DNA of 64,000 nt from Thetidibacter halocola. GTDB lineage: Bacteria > Pseudomonadota > Alphaproteobacteria > Rhodobacterales > Rhodobacteraceae. Numbering within the stretch: position 1 is the first letter of the stretch; each line of letters opens with the position of its first letter. Below the pieces are notes generated by a model. The model saw only the letters and a program-made list of their open reading frames with translations. It did not search any database and was not told the origin of the DNA. The stretch lies in the NCBI RefSeq assembly GCF_018224955.1, contig NZ_JAGTUU010000007.1:62001-126000 (forward strand), given 5' to 3'. A program made the position numbers and the translations under genes. Below, piece after piece: positions 59,931 through 64,000 of the stretch.

Positions 59931-60494
59931 TCAGTGCAGCTTGGCGCCGACCTCGTCGATCGAGGCGTCGATCAGCTTGTTCGCGTCGGTCGCGGTCATC
60001 TGCTTGGCGATGACCTCTCGTGCGGCGGCCACGGCCACCATCGCGGCGCGGTCGCGCACATCCTTGATGGCCTTGGCCTCGGCCGAGGCGATCTGGCTTT
60101 CGGCGGCGGCCAGGCGGCGCGCCAGCGACTTTTCCATTTCGGCATGGGCTTGTTCGGCCAGCAGCTTTGCCTCGTCACGGGCATGGGCCACGATGCGGTC
60201 CGCCTGTTCCTTGACTTCACGGCTTTTGCGTTCGTAGCTGGCCAGAAGCGCCTGCGCCTCGTCCCGCAGGGCGCGGGCCTCGTCGAGGTCGTTCTGAATG
60301 CCTTCGGCGCGCTTGTCGAGCAGGCCGGCCAGCAGGCTCGGCACCTTGAAGTAGACCAGCACCGCGATGAACAGCAGGAAGCCAAGCGTTACGATGAAGT
60401 CGGTGTTCTTCAGCGAGAAGAACGGGCCGCTTGCTGCAAGCGCCGGGGTGGCGCCCAGAGCCGCGACGGTCGAGAGGGAAATCAGCTTGCGCAT
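59931..60494 (-). CDS. atpF: ATP synthase F0 subunit b
   Basis: The 187-residue protein has an N-terminal signal-like stretch ending ALAASG, one membrane helix (about 30-50) and a long charged helix for the peripheral stalk ([20 protein letters not shown]). It is the b subunit, last gene of the F0 operon, four bases after b'. The F1 genes (atpHAGDC) are not in this window, as is usual in this group. Confidence 0.93.
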   Translation of the reverse strand: MRKLISLSTVAALGATPALAASGPFFSLKNTDFIVTLGFLLFIAVLVYFKVPSLLAGLLDKRAEGIQNDLDEARALRDEAQALLASYERKSREVKEQADRIVAHARDEAKLLAEQAHAEMEKSLARRLAAAESQIASAEAKAIKDVRDRAAMVAVAAAREVIAKQMTATDANKLIDASIDEVGAKLH

Positions 60495-60498
60495 GGTC

Positions 60499-61062
60499 TT
60501 ACCCTTTCATCCGGTTCGCGACGGCAGCCGCGATGGCGGCTTCGTCTGTCTTGCCGCCCAGGGCGGCAACGATTGCCTCTGCCGCGTCCTTGGCCACGAC
60601 CTCGACATTCTCCATCGCCGAGGCGCGGATTTCCGAGATCGCCTTTTCCGACTCGGCCGCCTTGGCGGCGATCTGGTCGTCGGCGCGGGCGATGGCCGCG
60701 TTCAGGTCGGCCTTGATCTCGTCGCGGGTCTTCTGGGCGATGGCCTGCGCTTCGGCGCGGGCATCGGCCAGGGCTTTCTGATAGGCGTCTTCGGCCTCTT
60801 CGGCCTTGCGCTTGAGCTCTTCGGCGGCGGCGATGTCGTTCGTGATCGTCCCCTGACGTTCCGCGAGGATCGAAGCGATCCGGGGAAGCGCGATGCGCGC
60901 GAGGACGAAGTAGATCGCCACCAGCGTGACGATCAGCCAGAAGATCTGGTTGCCCCACCAGTCGAAGCAGAGCTGCGGCATGCCGATTGCGGAACCGCCC
61001 GCATCGACACAGCTGCCGACGGCGTGGGCCGCGTTTTCGGCTCCGGTAGTTTCGGTCGCCAT
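60499..61062 (-). CDS. atpX: ATP synthase F0 subunit b'
   Basis: The 187-residue protein has a short soluble N-terminus, one membrane helix (about 38-58, [19 protein letters not shown]) and the long stalk helix beginning [23 protein letters not shown], typical of b'. The paired b and b' subunits form the heterodimeric stalk of photosynthetic and related bacteria. Its first 13 or so residues strongly resemble those of subunit a in the same operon. Confidence 0.93.
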   Translation of the reverse strand: MATETTGAENAAHAVGSCVDAGGSAIGMPQLCFDWWGNQIFWLIVTLVAIYFVLARIALPRIASILAERQGTITNDIAAAEELKRKAEEAEDAYQKALADARAEAQAIAQKTRDEIKADLNAAIARADDQIAAKAAESEKAISEIRASAMENVEVVAKDAAEAIVAALGGKTDEAAIAAAVANRMKG

Positions 61063-61147
61063 GGTGTCCTCCGTCGGAACTTTGTCGTTACAGCGGGCGG
61101 TGCGTCATACGCACCGCCCGTGCGTAAGGATCAGGTCGTTCCGTGGA

Positions 61148-61372
61148 TCAGACGGCGAACATCAGCAGCAGCGAAACGAGGAAGGCGAAGATGCCCAGCG
61201 CTTCTGCGAATGCGATGCCGATGAAGAGGGTCGCGGTCTGCGAGGCAGCCGCCGAGGGGTTGCGCAGTGCGCCGGCAAGGAAGTTGCCAGCCACGTTGCC
61301 CACACCGATTGCGGCCGCGCCGGAACCGATTGCTGCGAGGCCTGCGCCGATATGTGCCAGATCGCCTTCCAT
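61148..61372 (-). CDS. atpE: ATP synthase F0 subunit c
   Basis: The 74-residue proteolipid consists of two membrane helices with the loop ALRNPSAA and the proton-carrying carboxylate E57 in the second helix ([11 protein letters not shown]). The first helix is glycine-rich ([18 protein letters not shown]), needed for ring packing. No sodium-type ligands are evident, so it should be proton-driven. AAGGAGATT precedes the start. Confidence 0.96.
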   Translation of the reverse strand: MEGDLAHIGAGLAAIGSGAAAIGVGNVAGNFLAGALRNPSAAASQTATLFIGIAFAEALGIFAFLVSLLLMFAV

Positions 61373-61449
61373 GATGAATCTCCTTACGATTGGAAGTGGG
61401 TATTTTCAGGTGTCGGATAAGAGGCGCGCCGCCGGGGCGCACCGCTGCG

Positions 61450-62226
61450 TCAGTGATGCGGGTGAAGTGCGTCCTTGAGGTAGACGCAGGTCAGGATGGT
61501 GAACACGTAAGCCTGGATGAAGGCCACCAGCACCTCGAGACCGTAGATCGCGGTGATGGCAAGCACCGAAAGCGGAGAGATCGCCGCGACGGCCGCGAAG
61601 CCTGCGAAGACCTTGATCACCGCGTGACCTGCCATGACGTTGCCGGCAAGACGGATGGAATGGCTGACCGGACGCACGAAGTAGGAAATCAGTTCGATGA
61701 TCGCCAGGATCGGGCGCAGCGCCAGCGGCGCGCTCGATACCCAGAACAGGCCCAGGAAGGCCGTGCCGTTCTTTACGAAGCCGAGGATGGTCACCGTTAG
61801 GAACACCGCCAGCGCCAGCACCACGGTCACGGCGAAATGCGAGGTGGTGGTAAAGCTCTTGGGCAGCAGGCCCAGGAAGTTCGCGAAGACGATGAACATG
61901 AACAACGTCATGATGTAGGGGAAATACTTGAGCCCCTCCTTGCCGGTCACGTCCTCGACCATCTTGTAGACAAAGCCGTAGGCGAGTTCCGCGATCGACT
62001 GGCCGCGGCCCGGGACGATGGCGCGCTTGGAGGTGCCCAGCACCATCAGCGCAATCACCGAAGCGACGGCCAGGAACAGCCAGAGCGTCACGTTGGTGAT
62101 GGTGAACAGGCCCACATCGCCATGGCCGAACAGCGGCTTGACGATGAACTGGTCCATCGGGTGGAACACCAGGCTGCCGCCCTCGCTGTGGGCTGCCGCT
62201 TCTGCACCGGTCGTTTCGGTCGCCAT
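61450..62226 (-). CDS. atpB: ATP synthase F0 subunit a
   Basis: The 258-residue protein begins at the ATG at 62226, two bases after the atpI stop. It has five or six membrane helices and the essential arginine in [14 protein letters not shown], with the channel helix [21 protein letters not shown]. It forms the proton half-channels next to the c-ring. Confidence 0.96.
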   Translation of the reverse strand: MATETTGAEAAAHSEGGSLVFHPMDQFIVKPLFGHGDVGLFTITNVTLWLFLAVASVIALMVLGTSKRAIVPGRGQSIAELAYGFVYKMVEDVTGKEGLKYFPYIMTLFMFIVFANFLGLLPKSFTTTSHFAVTVVLALAVFLTVTILGFVKNGTAFLGLFWVSSAPLALRPILAIIELISYFVRPVSHSIRLAGNVMAGHAVIKVFAGFAAVAAISPLSVLAITAIYGLEVLVAFIQAYVFTILTCVYLKDALHPHH

Positions 62227-62228
62227 CG

Positions 62229-62603
62229 CTATTCCCTCTCGTCCTCGGGGGTGCGCGTCCCCGCTGCGTCCTTCGGCCCGGCGGTGCGGGCCTCTTGTGC
62301 CTTCTGGATCTCTTTGGCGGTGCGGATCATCACGTTGATCCCCGCCGCGATCCCCAGCAATGTGAACAGCACCATGAGCCACGGGGTCGTTCCCAGCAGG
62401 GTGTCTAGCCCGTAGCCGATGCCAAAGCCGATCCCTAGACCGGCCACCAGTTCCGTCACCATGCGCCAGGCGTGTTGCGCCTGCGAATAGTGTTCCTCCT
62501 GATGGACCTTGCCACTGCTGTCGCGGGCCCGGCGTGCTGCCAGCTTCGCGTCCAGGTCGGCCATTTTGCGTTTCCGATCGTCGTCGGCCAAGCGAAAGCC
62601 CAA
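62229..62603 (-). CDS. atpI: ATP synthase assembly protein AtpI
   Basis: The product has 124 residues from a TTG at 62603; TTG at 62591 and ATG at 62564 are alternatives, none with a strong ribosome site. A charged N-terminus ([12 protein letters not shown]) and [11 protein letters not shown] precede two membrane helices with [17 protein letters not shown], typical of AtpI. AtpI assists c-ring assembly and magnesium uptake. First gene of the operon. Confidence 0.88.
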   Translation of the reverse strand: MGFRLADDDRKRKMADLDAKLAARRARDSSGKVHQEEHYSQAQHAWRMVTELVAGLGIGFGIGYGLDTLLGTTPWLMVLFTLLGIAAGINVMIRTAKEIQKAQEARTAGPKDAAGTRTPEDERE

Positions 62604-62621
62604 TCATGAGGTTCGCTGCAT

Positions 62622-62650
62622 GTGCTAAGTGCAGCGGGCGTCCGAGTCAA
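62622..62650 (-). promoter_or_regulatory. Possible housekeeping promoter of the atp operon
   Basis: On the minus strand TTGACT (62650-62645) is followed after 17 bases by TAGCAC (62627-62622). If used, the transcript would begin only about a dozen bases before the TTG at 62603, which favours one of the later atpI starts. The rest of the 253-base gap up to the ArsR gene contains AT-rich stretches (TATTAAAGTGTTG) and no gene. Confidence 0.4.
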
Positions 62651-62856
62651 TGCCGGGTTTGGGCAGGTTTTCCGCCTATTAAAGTGTTGAAAATATTGTA
62701 ATGTTTTGCCGTTTGAAGATCTCCGGTCATTCCGCCGCAGGCCGCCCTGGCCGGGAAAGCCGCCGGATTCCAAATTCAACTTAGCGGTTGAGTTTCCGGC
62801 GGCGTTGCGGCTTGTGTTCGGGGCACATCCGCAATCCGAGGCCCCGCGCACCGCCC

Positions 62857-63207
62857 ATGTCCGACCGGCTCGACAGTGTTTTTGCAGCCCTTGCCGACCC
62901 GACGCGGCGCCGCATCCTCGCCATGCTGCTCGAGGACGACATGGCCGTGACCGACGTGGCCGAGCCCTTTGCGATGTCGCTGGCGGCGATTTCCAAGCAC
63001 CTCGTCATCCTGACGCGCGCCGGTCTCATCAGCCAGGACAAGCGCGGCCGGGTGAAATGGTGCAAGCTGGAGCCGGACGCCCTGCGCGAGGCCTCTGTCT
63101 GGATGCAGGGCTTCGGCCAGTTCGAGCCGGTGAACCTGGACGCTTTCGAGCGCTTCCTTGCCAGCGAACTCGCCGAACCGGACGGGACCGCCGACGACAC
63201 TCCCTGA
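62857..63207 (+). CDS. ArsR-family transcriptional regulator
   Basis: The 116-residue protein is a winged helix-turn-helix of the ArsR type: ALADPTRRRILAMLLEDDMAV, SLAAISKHLVILTRAGLIS and the wing RGRVKWCKLEP. It has no obvious cysteine pair for metal sensing (only one cysteine), placing it with the SdpR/HTH_20 group that accompanies SRPBCC proteins, though none follows here. It is convergent with an EamA transporter. Confidence 0.88.
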   Translation: MSDRLDSVFAALADPTRRRILAMLLEDDMAVTDVAEPFAMSLAAISKHLVILTRAGLISQDKRGRVKWCKLEPDALREASVWMQGFGQFEPVNLDAFERFLASELAEPDGTADDTP

Positions 63208-63232
63208 CCGGGGTTCGCAGACAGGGCGCCGG

Positions 63233-64000
63233 TCAGTCGCGCAGCAGCATCAGCAGCGCCAGCGCCGTCAGGGCGACGCCGGGAAGGACCAGCGCCGGGG
63301 GCACGCCCTTGCCCAGCGCGATTTCCCACAGGATCACCCAGCAGGGTGTGAGGTAGGTATAGGCCATGACCTTGGCCGAGGGCAGACGCAGCGTCGCGTA
63401 GCGCACGATGGCAAAGGTCAGCCCCGTCGCCGCCACCGCGACATAGAGGATCGTCACCCAGACGATGGTCGGCAATGCCATCCAGTCGGTCTCCATCAAC
63501 CCCCGCCATCCCCAGAGACACAGGATGATCGCGCCCGCCGTCAGGATGCCGGCATTGAAGGTCAGCGCCTGTTCGCCGCGGTTCAGACGCCGCAGCAACG
63601 GCGAATACAGCGCGTGCGCCACGCAACCCCAGAAAAAGATCGACTCGCCGCGCCCGATCTCGAAGGCGCGCAGGGCCTCAAGGTCGGCGTCGAAGATCAC
63701 CCACAGCGCGCCCGCCCCGCCCACCGCGATGGCCAGCGCCATCCAGGGGGTTGTCACCTGGCGCACGACGAGATAGCCGAACACCGCCGTCAGCGCCGGG
63801 TTCAGGGTAAAGACCGCCGCCATGCTGACCGGGTCCGCCGTCTTCAACCCCTCGAACATGGTCACGAAATAGATCACATACAGGCCCGCCAGCGCGAAAT
63901 AGCGCCAGGGGGCTGCCAGCGCGGCGCGGTCCACGCCGCCCAGGGCCACGGTCAGCGCCCACATCACCGCCGCCCCGATGATGAAGCGCACGGCATTCAG
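63233..64000 (-). CDS. EamA/DMT-family transporter, truncated by window edge
   Basis: At least 250 residues are visible, with about eight hydrophobic segments of the two EamA repeats, including FEGLKTADPVSMAAVFTLNPALTAVFGYL and PSAKVMAYTYLTPCWVI. The reading frame stays open to the right edge, so the true start is outside; the internal ATG at 63991 is unlikely to be it. Substrate unknown. Confidence 0.85.
   Translation of the reverse strand: MNAVRFIIGAAVMWALTVALGGVDRAALAAPWRYFALAGLYVIYFVTMFEGLKTADPVSMAAVFTLNPALTAVFGYLVVRQVTTPWMALAIAVGGAGALWVIFDADLEALRAFEIGRGESIFFWGCVAHALYSPLLRRLNRGEQALTFNAGILTAGAIILCLWGWRGLMETDWMALPTIVWVTILYVAVAATGLTFAIVRYATLRLPSAKVMAYTYLTPCWVILWEIALGKGVPPALVLPGVALTALALLMLLRD

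Noticed and set aside
62227-62607. Extension of atpB through atpI
   Set aside because: It reads atpI in the wrong frame; AtpI has a convincing translation of its own and atpB starts two bases after it.
1-64000. CRISPR arrays, tRNA or rRNA genes, prophage or insertion sequences
   Set aside because: I looked for regularly spaced repeats, tRNA-like cloverleaf sequence, transposase motifs and integrases and saw none. A tRNAscan and IS search would settle it.

Overview
The window reads as a chromosomal segment of a high-GC alphaproteobacterium of the Rhodobacteraceae (Roseobacter side). The evidence is its gene content: a MipZ division-site ATPase, an F0 operon (atpIBEXF) separated from the F1 genes and carrying both b and b' subunits, a MotE/FliL/FliF/FliH/FliN/FliP flagellar block, the glcDEF layout with a small membrane gene between glcE and glcF, a DUF1523 protein, and an omega-transaminase that, from memory, closely resembles the enzyme of Ruegeria sp. 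TM1040. I see no rRNA, tRNA, CRISPR array, phage or insertion sequence. Nearly every base is in a gene, no gap exceeds 300 bases, and base composition is even, so this is core genome rather than an island.

Layout. 1-5.8 kb: truncated L,D-transpeptidase, thioredoxin 2, then two divergent flagellar operons (fliL-orf-motE leftward, fliF-fliH-fliN-fliP rightward) around a CtrA-like box. 5.8-8.6 kb: a class III transaminase divergent from an MFS carrier, with two matching operators between them. 8.7-12.4 kb: tRNA hydroxylase trhO and an NAD-salvage operon (pncA, a cysteine-cluster gene, pncB). 12.5-15.1 kb: hisC-tyrA-extensin-like lipoprotein, fused by 4-base overlaps. 15.1-19.2 kb: LysR/oxidoreductase pair, a small heat-shock gene with a probable RNA thermometer, and manC. 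19.3-24.4 kb: trypsin-like protease and glycolate oxidase glcDEF. 24.5-33.0 kb: two small membrane genes, then MoxR-DUF58-DUF4159-GATase-like genes as a tightly overlapping leftward operon, with DUF1285 divergent. 33.1-39.3 kb: hydrolase, gabD, two unknowns, a MetE-core protein and creatinase. 39.4-44.5 kb: an exported dioxygenase-fold protein with a ferric-reductase-like membrane partner, three small envelope genes, a sulfotransferase and a GT14-like glycosyltransferase. 44.5-52.6 kb: HIT, ABC ATPase, zinc finger, polA, phnM, lipase, Nudix and EamA genes. 52.6-59.8 kb: smc with an upstream lipoprotein, an FNR-box membrane protein, HpaI-type aldolase and mipZ. 59.9-64 kb: the F0 ATP synthase operon, an ArsR regulator and a truncated EamA transporter.

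The most interesting non-coding signals are: a ROSE-like hairpin that occludes the ribosome-binding site of the small heat-shock gene; seven copies of a hairpin-plus-tail repeat, each just 3' of a gene in sense orientation, one of which supplies the start codon of glcE; two CtrA-like boxes (fliF/fliL and the smc operon); an FNR-like box; and the paired operators at the transaminase/MFS divergon. The most promising poorly described protein systems are the MoxR/DUF58/DUF4159/GATase-like operon and the exported dioxygenase-fold protein that lacks both usual tyrosine iron ligands.
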